NCBI RefSeq assembly: GCF_014529945.1
Contig: NZ_JACVFB010000005.1
Span: 434,001 to 498,000 of the forward strand
Length of the DNA: 64,000 bases
Origin: Chitinophaga varians
GTDB taxonomy: Bacteria; Bacteroidota; Bacteroidia; Chitinophagales; Chitinophagaceae
Direction: 5' to 3'
Shown here: one piece after another, positions 1-9,597 of the stretch
Layout: the number at the start of each line of letters is the position of its first letter
Numbering within the stretch: position 1 is the first letter of the stretch
Program-made: the position numbers and the translations under genes
Notes under the pieces: model-generated
Database searches by the model: none
What the model was told of the DNA's origin: nothing
What the model saw: the letters and a program-made list of their open reading frames with translations, nothing else

Positions 1-3000
1 GCACGGACAGTGCTTCGTAGGTGGAGGTGGTGCCTTCACTGCGCCACACTTTGGAAGTCCACATCGGGTTCTGTATGGCGTGATATCTACCGGTCAGTAC
101 CCATTTCATCATCACCGTGAAAAGGAAGGCGGGCATACCGAGGAAAAAGAGGTAGTAGAAAGGCAGTTTGAGAAGGATCTGCCACCAGGCTTGTTCGGTT
201 ACCAGGTCATGTCCGTAGGCAATGAAAAGGATGCTGCAACAGATAACCATTGTTTCCGGTATCAGGATGCGGATAAATTCCACGAAGCCTCTGGCCATCT
301 TCCTTTGCGGAGAGGGATTGGTGGTCAGTTCCGGCGGAAAGAAACGGCTTTCCTGGCGGCGTGGCAGTGCGATGGCGGGAGAGCCGAACCAGTCGCGTGC
401 CGTGCTGTTGGCCAGCTGTTCTGTTGAAGGCGGTGTGGACAACACGCCGATCAGCATGTTGGGCGGCAGGACATATCCCTGTGGAATAAGTGCGCTGTTG
501 CCTACAAAGCTGGTATCGTGGATGATTGTTTTTTCGAGGATCAGTTGCTGTCCGCGTACATCGGATTCACCGAGTGTGACCGCATCCGCGATGAAGGCGC
601 CGTTGCCTATTTCGAGCAGCGGGTGGGTAACGCTGCTGGCGGTAGATACTTCCGTGTTTTTACCGATACGGGCGCCCAGCGCGCGGAACAGGCTGGAGAT
701 ATATACTGTCGCAAAAATAGGATGGATAACGATCAGCGTGAGTGACATCAGCTGATCTGCAAACCATTTGCGTACATAAAACAGGCTGTAAATAGGGTAA
801 GTGCCGGGTTTGATGCCCCATTGCAGCACGCGGCTCAGCACAACGGTTTGCGTGGTGAACAGGATGATATAACTCAATGCCAGGGATGGCGTGATGACCA
901 TATAGTTGAAGTTATAATCCGGCGCGGCGTTGTCGAGCTGATTGAGGGTGATGATAGTAGGCAGCAGGGGCAGCAGGATGGTGAATGGAAATACGAGCAG
1001 GAACAGCGAAAAGATCAGGCTGTATTTCCGGCGGGTAGCTGCAGACACGGGTAATGGCTGCGGCATTTCGCTCATTTCTTTTTTCACTTTCAGCTGTGCG
1101 GGGCTGCCATACCATACTTCGCAGGTACCTATGCGGCTGTTGGCCGGCAGGTAGCTCAGGTCCTGCAGTTCGCTCCAGGGTTCCATAACGGTGTCGCCGG
1201 CGATGACAGCGCTGCTGCCGATGTAAGCGTGGTCGTCGAGATGTACGGAGCGCAGTTTGAGCCAGCCGTCTTCTACCCAGGCATTGTTGATAACCGCCTG
1301 GGAGCTGATGCTGACATCGCTGCCGATGGTGACCAGGTCTTCCGCGCCGATGGTGACAGCCGCCAGTTGTGCATCGGAGGCTATTTTCACGCCGAGTAGC
1401 CGCAGATAGGTGGGATACAGGGGCGTGCCGTTGAGGAACTGGGAGGGCATCAGCCGTTGCATGGTTTTCACCAGCCACCAACGGAAGTAATATTGTCCCC
1501 ACAGTGGATAGTCGCCCGCTTTCATTTTGCCGATGATCAGCCATTTGGCGATGATAATCAGCGCGGAGAAAACGGGTGGCAGCAGGCAGAACATGCACAA
1601 CGCGGTGATGATGGCATATCCGAGGTGACTGGTTTCCTGTTCTATGTAGTAGTATCCCAGATAAGGCAGGAATATCTGCATGGCAAACAATCCGAAGATC
1701 ACCAGCAGGGAAACGCTCTGTGCTGCCCAGCAGGCGAGGTGGCGCCACCAGGGCACTTCATTAAAGCTGCGTTCTTTTTTCTTACTGCTTTGTGGTTGTA
1801 CGTTCCAGGTATCCACGAGGGCCTGTAGCGGACGATGTATATAGATATCTTTCAGGGATGCCTGTGGCACGTTGGCTTCGCGGCGCAGGCGCGATACGAA
1901 AGCAGCGGCCAGCAGTGAATGGCCGCCAAGGTCCGTGAAAAAATCCTGTTGAAGGTGGATGTCCCTGTCGGGAAATACTTTGGAGAGGATGGCCATCACC
2001 CTGTCCTGTAGCGGCGCATTGGCATCTATTGCTTCATGGCTGACGGGCTGTGCGAAGGCTGGCGGCAGCGGCAATGCTTTACGGTTGATTTTGCCGCTGG
2101 GAAGGCGCGGCATGTCCTCCAGTTCGAGGATGGTGCCGGGTACCATATAAGGAGGCAATACCTTTGCCAGTTCAGCCCGGAAGAAACTTTCGTCGAAGGG
2201 TTGCGCATCTTCCATGACCACATATCCTACCAGCTGGTCTTGTTCGTTGTTATCTTTTTTCACTGCTACGGCAGCGGAGATCACGCCGATGATGGCATTG
2301 AGGCGGTTTTCAATTTCACCGAGTTCAATGCGGTATCCGCGTAGTTTTATCTGATCATCGAGACGGCCCTGGAAGTCGATGTTGCCATCGGGCAGGATGA
2401 TGGCCGCATCGCCGGTGCGGTATACCATATCGCCGGGGACCATGTCCATGGACGCCGGTTTGGGAACGAACTTTTCCCGGGTAAGCTCGGGGCGGTCGAT
2501 GTAGCCGTTGCCCACGCCGGGGCCGGTGATCACCAGTTCGCCTCTTTCTCCGAGGGGGAGAATATTGAGTTTGTCATCTACCACCGCCATATTGTAGTTG
2601 GGCAGGGGATGACCGATGGTGATGGCATCGCCGGGTTTGAGGGCAGCAAAGGTGGCGCTGACGGTTGTTTCAGTAGGGCCGTAGCTGTTGTAAAAAATTC
2701 TGGGAGGGGCGCCCCACCGTGCCAGTACCTGTGGAGTACAGGCTTCGCCGCCGGCGTTGATCAGGCGGAGGGAGGGTATATCGTCTTCCATGACGGCCAG
2801 CAGGCTGGGTACGGCATGGAGGATGGTAATTTTTTCGTTGCGCAGCACGCTGCCCAGTTCATCGATTGCTTTAGCTGTGGTGGCATCTGCTACCCAGAGG
2901 GTGGCGCCTGCGAAATAGCTGACCCATGTTTCTTCGCACCACATGTCGAAGGAGACGGAGAAGCCCTGGTACACTTTATCGTGGGAGGTGATTTTCAGGA

Positions 3001-3565
3001 CGGTCTGTTCCGCTCTTACCAGATGACATATCTGGCGGTGTGAGATGGGGATGCCTTTGGGTTTTCCGGTGCTGCCGGAGGTATATAATACGTAGGCGAT
3101 GTTGTCGGGGGAAGGGCCGGCTTTGAGCGTGAATGTTTGTGTGGCGTCCGGTACCGGCGGAACGGAGAGGATGGCAGCGTCCAGGTGCAGGGACGCTTCA
3201 CTGAAGCAGGCGGCGGCCTTTACTTCCGTGAGTACGCCTTCCACTCTTTCGGCGGGCATTTCGCGGTCCAGCGGCACATAAGCCGCTCCGGCTTTTACGA
3301 TGCCCAGGATGGCCGCATGCAGTTCCAGCCCGCGTGGCCACCATACGCCTACCACGCTGCCGGGGCCGATGCCGCGCGCCTGCAACATAGCAGCCACCGC
3401 ATCGCTCCAGTGGTCCATTTCAGCGTAGGTGAGGGATTGGTGTTGAAAAATCAGAGCAGGATGATGAGCATGCTCTTTGACTGATTGTCTGAAGATATCC
3501 GCCAGTGTTTCCTGATGCAACAATTCCTGAAGCTGGGGTCCTTGTACTATACTATAGCCGTTCAT
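1..3565 (-). CDS. Pls/PosA-family non-ribosomal peptide synthetase (partial, C-terminus off window)
   Basis: The reading frame is open from 3565 to the left edge (about 1,188 residues seen). Order of parts: adenylation domain (about residues 20-500) with core motifs YTSGSTGKPKG, NSYGPTETTV, YRTGD, the DDQIKLRGYRIELGEIE helix and PSGKINRKALP; a carrier domain with DLGGHSLLAAAF near residue 540, whose Ser takes phosphopantetheine; then, from about residue 608, paired membrane segments alternating with hexapeptide (left-handed beta-helix) stretches at about 730-820 and 960-1045. There is no condensation or thioesterase domain. This A-PCP-membrane plan is that of epsilon-poly-lysine synthase-type enzymes (Pls, PosA), which join basic amino acids at the membrane. 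The substrate here is not known. An in-frame ATG at 3589 would add 8 residues, but a TAACTTTG element at 3605-3612 puts transcription start near 3598, which favours 3565. Confidence 0.9.
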   Translation of the reverse strand, partial: MNGYSIVQGPQLQELLHQETLADIFRQSVKEHAHHPALIFQHQSLTYAEMDHWSDAVAAMLQARGIGPGSVVGVWWPRGLELHAAILGIVKAGAAYVPLDREMPAERVEGVLTEVKAAACFSEASLHLDAAILSVPPVPDATQTFTLKAGPSPDNIAYVLYTSGSTGKPKGIPISHRQICHLVRAEQTVLKITSHDKVYQGFSVSFDMWCEETWVSYFAGATLWVADATTAKAIDELGSVLRNEKITILHAVPSLLAVMEDDIPSLRLINAGGEACTPQVLARWGAPPRIFYNSYGPTETTVSATFAALKPGDAITIGHPLPNYNMAVVDDKLNILPLGERGELVITGPGVGNGYIDRPELTREKFVPKPASMDMVPGDMVYRTGDAAIILPDGNIDFQGRLDDQIKLRGYRIELGEIENRLNAIIGVISAAVAVKKDNNEQDQLVGYVVMEDAQPFDESFFRAELAKVLPPYMVPGTILELEDMPRLPSGKINRKALPLPPAFAQPVSHEAIDANAPLQDRVMAILSKVFPDRDIHLQQDFFTDLGGHSLLAAAFVSRLRREANVPQASLKDIYIHRPLQALVDTWNVQPQSSKKKERSFNEVPWWRHLACWAAQSVSLLVIFGLFAMQIFLPYLGYYYIEQETSHLGYAIITALCMFCLLPPVFSALIIIAKWLIIGKMKAGDYPLWGQYYFRWWLVKTMQRLMPSQFLNGTPLYPTYLRLLGVKIASDAQLAAVTIGAEDLVTIGSDVSISSQAVINNAWVEDGWLKLRSVHLDDHAYIGSSAVIAGDTVMEPWSELQDLSYLPANSRIGTCEVWYGSPAQLKVKKEMSEMPQPLPVSAATRRKYSLIFSLFLLVFPFTILLPLLPTIITLNQLDNAAPDYNFNYMVITPSLALSYIILFTTQTVVLSRVLQWGIKPGTYPIYSLFYVRKWFADQLMSLTLIVIHPIFATVYISSLFRALGARIGKNTEVSTASSVTHPLLEIGNGAFIADAVTLGESDVRGQQLILEKTIIHDTSFVGNSALIPQGYVLPPNMLIGVLSTPPSTEQLANSTARDWFGSPAIALPRRQESRFFPPELTTNPSPQRKMARGFVEFIRILIPETMVICCSILFIAYGHDLVTEQAWWQILLKLPFYYLFFLGMPAFLFTVMMKWVLTGRYHAIQNPMWTSKVWRSEGTTSTYEALSV

Positions 3566-3604
3566 AATTTTGCTTCCCGTAGTATTCATTGGTCTTGGTA
3601 TTAA

Positions 3605-3612
3605 CAAAGTTA
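3605..3612 (-). promoter_or_regulatory. Putative -7 element of the NRPS gene
   Basis: On the minus strand this reads TAACTTTG, an exact match to the Bacteroidota -7 consensus TAnnTTTG, about 40 bases before the chosen start codon. I see no clear -33 TTTG at the expected spacing. Confidence 0.45.
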
Positions 3613-3896
3613 CAGGGTACAGTGATAGGTATGCCTTATAATTAGCTTAAAAATAAGTTATTATAGGCGAATTCAGATTTACGGGCGCTCAAAATGCCTT
3701 AACTGTCGGTGAATTCCCGTTGCCGGCGCCATGGAGGCCGGTTTTTCTCATTTTGATAGCGCTCCTTTTAACATTTTAGCCGGTCTGCCCTATGTGAAGC
3801 AGGCGGTTTTCGCCAATATGGTGGTGCATGGTAAAAGGTTTTTTCATAAGGGAAATGGTAGATAACGTTAACGGTTATACGATGTTTTAATATCGG
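3613..3896. other. Intergenic region, no gene seen
   Basis: This stretch lies upstream of the synthetase and downstream of the SRPBCC gene, both on the minus strand. It is AT-rich near the synthetase and has no convincing ORF, terminator hairpin with a T-tract, or RNA gene. Confidence 0.5.
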
Positions 3897-4316
3897 TTAG
3901 CCGTTTTGTGATTTGCCGATTTCATCCAGCACGTGCGTCCAATAGGTTTTCATCGCTTCGCGCTCCTGGCCATTTGCCAGCCATTCGTGATGGAAGCTGA
4001 TGGTGGTTTTGTCTTTTGCCGGGATGACTCTGATCTGTAAGGTGGAAGCAGCTGTCTGGCCTTTCTGTTGCCATTTCATCCGGATCACTTTTACCTCCGT
4101 AACACTGGTAACGGTGACGGTTATGCCAGCATCGGTGGTATAGGTATCGTTTTTCTGAAAGGCGATATCGGCCTTATTGTCGAGCCATACACCAAGAACA
4201 GGTTGACTGAAAAGCATTTCCCATGCTGTTTCGGGGGAGAGGGTGAAAGTACGTCTGACACCAATTTCCCAGCCCTGGGAGGTCGTATGTCCGGGTGCGT
4301 TTTCCTGTGTGCTCAT
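3897..4316 (-). CDS. SRPBCC (AHSA1/START-like) domain protein
   Basis: A 139-residue cytoplasmic protein of the activator-of-Hsp90-ATPase-homologue/polyketide-cyclase-like fold. The family pattern is visible: an N-terminal strand with WEIGVRRTFTLSPETAWEMLFSQP, a central ISFHHEWLANGQEREAMKTYW segment, and a C-terminal helix that closes the ligand cavity. The length is typical of single-domain members. These proteins bind hydrophobic ligands, and the true ligand of this one cannot be inferred. It stands alone between the synthetase and the divergent SusC gene. A TATCTTTA element at 4330-4337 on the minus strand could be its -7 box. Confidence 0.8.
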   Translation of the reverse strand: MSTQENAPGHTTSQGWEIGVRRTFTLSPETAWEMLFSQPVLGVWLDNKADIAFQKNDTYTTDAGITVTVTSVTEVKVIRMKWQQKGQTAASTLQIRVIPAKDKTTISFHHEWLANGQEREAMKTYWTHVLDEIGKSQNG

Positions 4317-4816
4317 TTTTTTATTTGGATAAAGATATAAAAAAATATTTTGGCAGCTTTTTAATATGTAATAAATTAGTTATCATTAATTTTAAAAGAA
4401 ATCTTGTCTTGATAGAAAAGATCGGAAAAGAGAAAGTGTAGTGGGGTTCAAATTTTTTTTTACTTTTATTCTGACCTGTTTATTGGGTGATCGTAGAGGA
4501 TAACGATAGTATTGCAACCAAAATCTAAATCAGTGATACATCTCGTGAAGACTGTAGCATAAAAAACCAAAATCGAACCGTTTTTCTTAACCAGTAAAAC
4601 AAAAAAACTAAGCGAAGGAGAAATCTAAATCTAAAGACACCGACAGCAGTGCTGTGGATCTATGGCCAGAAATCATTAAAACTAAACTGCATTCTCAAAT
4701 TCGAACGCTGCGAAATATATCATCATGACTGACCTCATGATGCTGGAGAAACTATGACCAAAATCTGATATGATCAGACTTCTTTTTAATTAATCTAAAC
4801 CAAAATCTGCAATTAC
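4317..4816 (+). promoter_or_regulatory. Long AT-rich leader of the first SusC gene with four ACCAAAATC repeats
   Basis: About 500 bases without a gene separate the SRPBCC gene from SusC. The 9-mer ACCAAAATC occurs at 4517, 4566, 4757 and 4799, the last just before the SusC start codon. AAATCTAAA-type words recur at 4522, 4622 and 4792. It probably holds the SusC promoter and a long 5' UTR; I cannot place the promoter with confidence. Confidence 0.4.
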
Positions 4817-7800
4817 ATGAGGAAGTTCTTACTCGTGGTAGCCAGCATGCTGTTCCTAGCATCAACTTTGTTGGCACAATCTCATCGTACGGTTACCGGG
4901 AAGGTCACTGATGAGCAAGGCGCTGCTTTGCCCGGTGTATCTATCAGCCTGCCCGGCGGCAAAACCGGTACTGTAACAGACGCCAAAGGCGCGTTCTCCC
5001 TATCTGTTCCTTCGGATGCAAAGACATTACGCATATCCTTCGTAGGGTATGAAGCGAAAACCTTACCTATTACCGGAGACAACATAGGGAATGTTAAATT
5101 AACGGCAGACACCAAAGCTATATCTGAAGTAGTAGTGGTGGGTTATGGTACACAAAGAAAAAGAGAAGTAACCGGTAACATCGCTTCGGTGAAAGGCACG
5201 TCACTGGCTAATTTGCCGGTACAGAGCTTTGAATCCGGTTTGGGTGGCCGTGCTGCGGGTGTACAGATCACCGTACCTAACGGTGTGGTAAACAACCCGC
5301 CGGTGTTCAGGATCCGTGGTGTCAACTCCCTGTCTATGAGCGCTTATCCGTTGATCGTTATTGACGGAGTGCCTACTTTCAGCGGCGACGTAGGATCTAC
5401 CAACGCTCCGTTGAACCCATTGTCCAGCATTAATCCGTCTGATATCGAATCTATTGATATCGCGAAAGACGCTGCTGCTACAGCGATCTATGGTAGCCGT
5501 GCCGCCAACGGCGTGGTACTGGTAACCACCAAAAAAGGTAAAGCCGGCCGTCCGCGTGTTATGTATGATGGCTGGGTGGGCATGACTACGCCAACCCGTT
5601 TGCCTAAACTGCTGAATGCACAGCAGTACATCGATATTAAAAACGAAGGCCTGGCGAATGCCGGTGATGCCAGACGTTATGAGTTCAACAAAGATGCCAA
5701 TGGCAATAACATCGATACCAAATGGCTGGACGTTGTATACCGTGACAGAGCGATCTCTCAAAGCCATAGCCTGAGTGTAGGCGGTGGTACTGAAAATACC
5801 AGCTACTATTTTTCTGCCGGTTACACCAAGCAGGAAGGTATCCTGAAACAAAATGATTTTATCCGTAAAAACCTGATGGTGAATGTAGACCAGAAGGTAG
5901 GCAGAATCTTCTCCGTGGGCACTAAAGTAGCCTACTCCAATGAGTCCAGCCTGATCTCCGGTTCTTCCGGTTCACTGGAAGGTGAAGCCTTTAACTCTGG
6001 TGGTCTGGCCCGTCTGGCGTTCCTGACTTCTCCGATCGTCGCTCCGTATAACAACGACGGTACTTACAATACCAACGGCGGTTCCGGTATCGGTGGTGCT
6101 AAAGGTGGCCTGAACGTGGGCATCTACAATCCCAAGATCCTGCTGGACCTCGATCACTCTAATACAGAAGCTAACCACATACAGGGAAGCGTATATGGCC
6201 AGTTGAAACCATGGGAATGGTTGACTTTACGTACACAATACGGTATCGACTATATCCTGATGAACAACGACGCTTACAGCAACAACAAAAACGGTGACGG
6301 TTACAGCAGCAATGGTGACGCTACCAGCACCTATACCCAGTATAAAAGATGGATGTGGACCAACACCGCGCAGTTTGATAAAACCTTTAATCAACATAGC
6401 CTGAGCGTACTGTTTGGTACAGAACAACAGCGCGATCAGCGTGAACGTTATGGTATCGGTCGTCAGAACCAGATGGACCCTTACTTTAATAACTCTGAAG
6501 GCGGTTGGTTGACTGACTTAAGCCGTAACATGTTACGCCGCAGCAACTATCTGCTGTCCTGGTTCTCCCGTGCGAACTATAACTATAAAGAGAAATATTT
6601 CCTGAGCGGAAGCATACGTCAGGACCAGTATTCTGCGTTTGGTGAAGACAAGAAGAAAGGTACTTTCTTCAGCGTGTCTGCCGGTTGGGAAATCACCAAA
6701 GAAGATTTCTGGGCAAACAGCAAACTGGCTAATGTGTTCTCTACCCTGAAACTGCGTGGTAGCTACGGTAAAGTAGGTAACTATGCCGGCCTGGGTGATT
6801 ATGATGCGTTATCTCTCTACAGACCCGTACCTTATGGTGAAAGGCCTTCCCTGTATTTCAGTCAGGCAGGTAACCCGAACCTGGGCTGGGAAGTAAGTAA
6901 AAAAACAGATGTGGGTATCAGTTATGGTTTCCTGAACAACAGGATTACCGGTGAACTGAGCTACTACTATAACAATATCGACGGCCTGATCCTGTTTGTA
7001 CCTCAAATCCCCTCCGCCGGTATTCCTTCTACTACTGCTATTGCCACCATTCCTGCCAACGTAGGCAAGATGTATAACAAAGGCGTGGAATTCAGCATCA
7101 GCGCAGCAGCGGTAACCAAGAAGGACTTTACGTGGAACACCTCCTTCAACATTGCTTACAACAAAAATGAAATCACTGACCTCGCAGGAGCCCTGGACAA
7201 AATTCCGTTTGTGACCAGCTCACTGGAACAAACCAGCGTAAACCAGGTAGGCTATCCGGCCAGTATGATTTATGTTGTTCGTACCAATGGTGTAGATCCG
7301 CAAACCGGCAGAAGGATTTTCGTTAACAAAGCGGGAGAACAGGTATACTACAATCCCGTAGGTGCCGTGTACTCTTACGCTGACGGCAAACCTGCGCCGG
7401 CTGTAGGTACAAAAGACGCGGTGGCCTACAAAAACACCAACCCTAAAGTGGTGGGTGGTTTTGAAAACACTTTCCGTTACAAAAACTTTGAATTGAACGT
7501 ATTGCTGACTTATCAAACCGGTTTCTATGTTTACTATGGTAGCCTTGCCGGTATGAAAGACCAGCGTTACTGGAACAACGGTGTAGAAGTGCTGGACAGA
7601 TGGCAGAAACCTGGCGATGTAAGTGAAACACCTAAACTGGTAAATGGTGATAACATCTCCAATGGTTCGTCCTTCGCTATTGCTGCTAACGTGTTCAAAG
7701 GAGATTTCCTTAAACTCCGTACCGTGGGCCTGACTTACATTTTGCCTGAAACAGCGCTGAAGTCTATTCACCTGAGCGGCGCCAAGGTATATGTAAGAGG

Positions 7801-7945
7801 CCAGAACCTGGCTGTTATGACCAAATACCCCGGCCCGGACCCGGAAGTATCTTCCAATGGTAACAACGCTTCCGGTCAGGGTATCGACCGTAACACACTG
7901 GGCAATGGTCGCACGGTGACTGTGGGTTTAAATGTTAATTTCTAA
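4817..7945 (+). CDS. SusC/RagA-family TonB-linked outer-membrane transporter
   Basis: A 1,042-residue TonB-dependent transporter of the SusC/RagA type. It has a signal peptide (cleavage near LLAQS, residue 21), a carboxypeptidase-regulatory-like beta-sandwich (about 24-100: VTGKVTDEQGAALPGVSISL), a TonB-box-like EVVVVGYGTQ at about 105, a plug domain with the SusC signature (SDIESIDIAKDAAATAIYGS...ANGVVLVTTKKGK), and a long C-terminal barrel ending in aromatic TVGLNVNF. It forms the outer-membrane channel beneath the SusD lipoprotein encoded 8 bases downstream. No glycosidase, regulator or anti-sigma gene adjoins this pair, so the substrate (glycan, peptide or other) is unknown. Confidence 0.95.
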   Translation: MRKFLLVVASMLFLASTLLAQSHRTVTGKVTDEQGAALPGVSISLPGGKTGTVTDAKGAFSLSVPSDAKTLRISFVGYEAKTLPITGDNIGNVKLTADTKAISEVVVVGYGTQRKREVTGNIASVKGTSLANLPVQSFESGLGGRAAGVQITVPNGVVNNPPVFRIRGVNSLSMSAYPLIVIDGVPTFSGDVGSTNAPLNPLSSINPSDIESIDIAKDAAATAIYGSRAANGVVLVTTKKGKAGRPRVMYDGWVGMTTPTRLPKLLNAQQYIDIKNEGLANAGDARRYEFNKDANGNNIDTKWLDVVYRDRAISQSHSLSVGGGTENTSYYFSAGYTKQEGILKQNDFIRKNLMVNVDQKVGRIFSVGTKVAYSNESSLISGSSGSLEGEAFNSGGLARLAFLTSPIVAPYNNDGTYNTNGGSGIGGAKGGLNVGIYNPKILLDLDHSNTEANHIQGSVYGQLKPWEWLTLRTQYGIDYILMNNDAYSNNKNGDGYSSNGDATSTYTQYKRWMWTNTAQFDKTFNQHSLSVLFGTEQQRDQRERYGIGRQNQMDPYFNNSEGGWLTDLSRNMLRRSNYLLSWFSRANYNYKEKYFLSGSIRQDQYSAFGEDKKKGTFFSVSAGWEITKEDFWANSKLANVFSTLKLRGSYGKVGNYAGLGDYDALSLYRPVPYGERPSLYFSQAGNPNLGWEVSKKTDVGISYGFLNNRITGELSYYYNNIDGLILFVPQIPSAGIPSTTAIATIPANVGKMYNKGVEFSISAAAVTKKDFTWNTSFNIAYNKNEITDLAGALDKIPFVTSSLEQTSVNQVGYPASMIYVVRTNGVDPQTGRRIFVNKAGEQVYYNPVGAVYSYADGKPAPAVGTKDAVAYKNTNPKVVGGFENTFRYKNFELNVLLTYQTGFYVYYGSLAGMKDQRYWNNGVEVLDRWQKPGDVSETPKLVNGDNISNGSSFAIAANVFKGDFLKLRTVGLTYILPETALKSIHLSGAKVYVRGQNLAVMTKYPGPDPEVSSNGNNASGQGIDRNTLGNGRTVTVGLNVNF

Positions 7946-7953
7946 AACGATCG

Positions 7954-9420
7954 ATGATGAATAAAATTAGTGCATATATACTGGCGTTAGGCATTGCGGC
8001 TTTGGGCACTGCCTGTCAGAAGGATCTGCTTACGCCAAAACCAACAACCGATATCCCCGACTGGGAGGCGTTTACACTGAAAGAGCGAATTGGCAACGAA
8101 GCTACCGGTTTGTATACCGTGATGAAAAACGGGAAGTTCCTGGGTGGTAAAGTGCTGATCGCAAATGATGTGAGAGGGGAAGATTTTGTGAACCTGACCA
8201 CCAACAACGTAACGCTGAATGCCAGCTGGAAAATGACCGCCGTTGGGGAGTCTCAGGAGATCAAAGAGATCTGGTCCCAGGGATATATGGCCATCAACAA
8301 CGTGAACGTTTTCCTCGCCGGTATGGCTGCCAAAGGCAATGCTGTAGCTGGCGACTCACTGGCAAAGATATACGCCGGCGATGCTAAATTTGTAAGGGGT
8401 CTTTCCTATTTTTCCCTGCTGCAGTTGTTTGCCCGTCCTTACTGGGATGGTGCTGGTAGTAAACCGGGCCTGATTCTTTTCTGGGAGCCGCATACCAAGC
8501 TGGGAGATTACTCCCGCGCGCGCAGCACCGTAAAAGAAACATATGACCAGATCATCCGTGACCTGGACTCTGCAGAAACACTGTTGCCTAAGTTAACAGC
8601 ATCTACCAAGTTCTCTGCCAACAAGGGCAATTCCTACAATGCTGTTGCGCTGAAGATGAAAGTATACCTGCAAATGGGGCAGTATGATAAAGTGCTGACA
8701 GAAGGCGCTAAACTGATTGCCGGTTCTGGTCCGTTCACGTCTCCTGCCGGTTACGTGCTGGAGTCCGACTTGAAGAACCTGTACACCCCAAAGTATGCCG
8801 GTAAAGAAGCGGTGATATACATGCCATTCGGTGCTTCCCCTGGAGACTTCCCGGGTACGCAAACCCAGCTGGGATACTACTACAGCCCCGCTTCTGTTGG
8901 TGGCAACGCAGAGTATGCGCTGAACACTGCCACCGGTAGCATCGTAGCAGATGCATCCTGGAAATCTACCGATGCCAGAAGGCAGTTTATTTTACCGGTT
9001 GGCACACGTTCCTTCCTGGTGAAATATGCCGGTCCGAGCCCTTACCTGGACTTTGCGCCGGTGCTGCGTTGGGCAGAATTGCTGCTGATTGAAGCGGAAG
9101 CGAAAGTACGTGTATCCAATACCGTAGATCCTACCGCTATCGCTTTGCTGAATGCCGTGCGTGGCCGTTCAGATGCGACGACCGTGTTTACAGCGGCTAA
9201 TTTCGCGACGCCCAACGATCTGATTGATGCTATCTTAAAAGAAAAACATATTGAATTACTGGGAGAAGGTAACAGAGCCATGGAAATTATCCGTCTGGGT
9301 ATTCCGTTCCCTGCGAAGAGTGCTACTGTGCTGGCAGTACCGCCAACAGCTGCAGGTTACATCTGGCCTATCTCATCCGATGAGCTGGTGTATAACAAGC
9401 TGGCTGTGGATAACCAGTAA
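7954..9420 (+). CDS. SusD/RagB-family nutrient-binding lipoprotein
   Basis: A 488-residue surface lipoprotein that pairs with the SusC just upstream. The signal peptide ends in a lipobox (ALGTAC, Cys at about 21). The body has the SusD pattern: an N-terminal helical TPR-like region (AKFVRGLSYFSLLQLFARPYW), an RSTVKETYDQIIRDLDSAETLLP segment, and the C-terminal family signature around LRWAELLLIEAEAKVR and ILKEKHIELLGEGNRAMEIIRLG. Two ATGs lie together at 7954 and 7957. The gene ends about 60 bases before a strong hairpin terminator, so SusC-SusD is a two-gene operon. Confidence 0.92.
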   Translation: MMNKISAYILALGIAALGTACQKDLLTPKPTTDIPDWEAFTLKERIGNEATGLYTVMKNGKFLGGKVLIANDVRGEDFVNLTTNNVTLNASWKMTAVGESQEIKEIWSQGYMAINNVNVFLAGMAAKGNAVAGDSLAKIYAGDAKFVRGLSYFSLLQLFARPYWDGAGSKPGLILFWEPHTKLGDYSRARSTVKETYDQIIRDLDSAETLLPKLTASTKFSANKGNSYNAVALKMKVYLQMGQYDKVLTEGAKLIAGSGPFTSPAGYVLESDLKNLYTPKYAGKEAVIYMPFGASPGDFPGTQTQLGYYYSPASVGGNAEYALNTATGSIVADASWKSTDARRQFILPVGTRSFLVKYAGPSPYLDFAPVLRWAELLLIEAEAKVRVSNTVDPTAIALLNAVRGRSDATTVFTAANFATPNDLIDAILKEKHIELLGEGNRAMEIIRLGIPFPAKSATVLAVPPTAAGYIWPISSDELVYNKLAVDNQ

Positions 9421-9481
9421 TACCACATTATCCTCTAATAAACAGACAGGCACTCTCTAGTGCTGGTCCTCTTTCATAAGC

Positions 9482-9524
9482 AAATAAGGGCTGCCCTTCA
9501 CGAGTGGGCGGCCCTTCTTTATTT
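9482..9524 (+). terminator. Rho-independent terminator of the first SusC-SusD operon
   Basis: Stem GGGCTGCCC / GGGCGGCCC (one G-T pair), extended by AAATAA / TTTATTT on the outside, with a short loop and a T-rich tail. It also has an A-rich upstream side, so it could stop transcripts from either direction; the Ada-like gene on the minus strand ends about 75 bases away. Confidence 0.8.
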
Positions 9525-9597
9525 ACGGATTTTGATATTTTGATATTTTCCCGGTTTTGCGAATTGGGTGATTTAAATATTAAAATGATGAAATGAC

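Noticed and set aside
912..1748. 278-residue minus-strand ORF
   Set aside because: It is an out-of-frame reading of the peptide synthetase; the true frame carries the carrier domain end and membrane segments.
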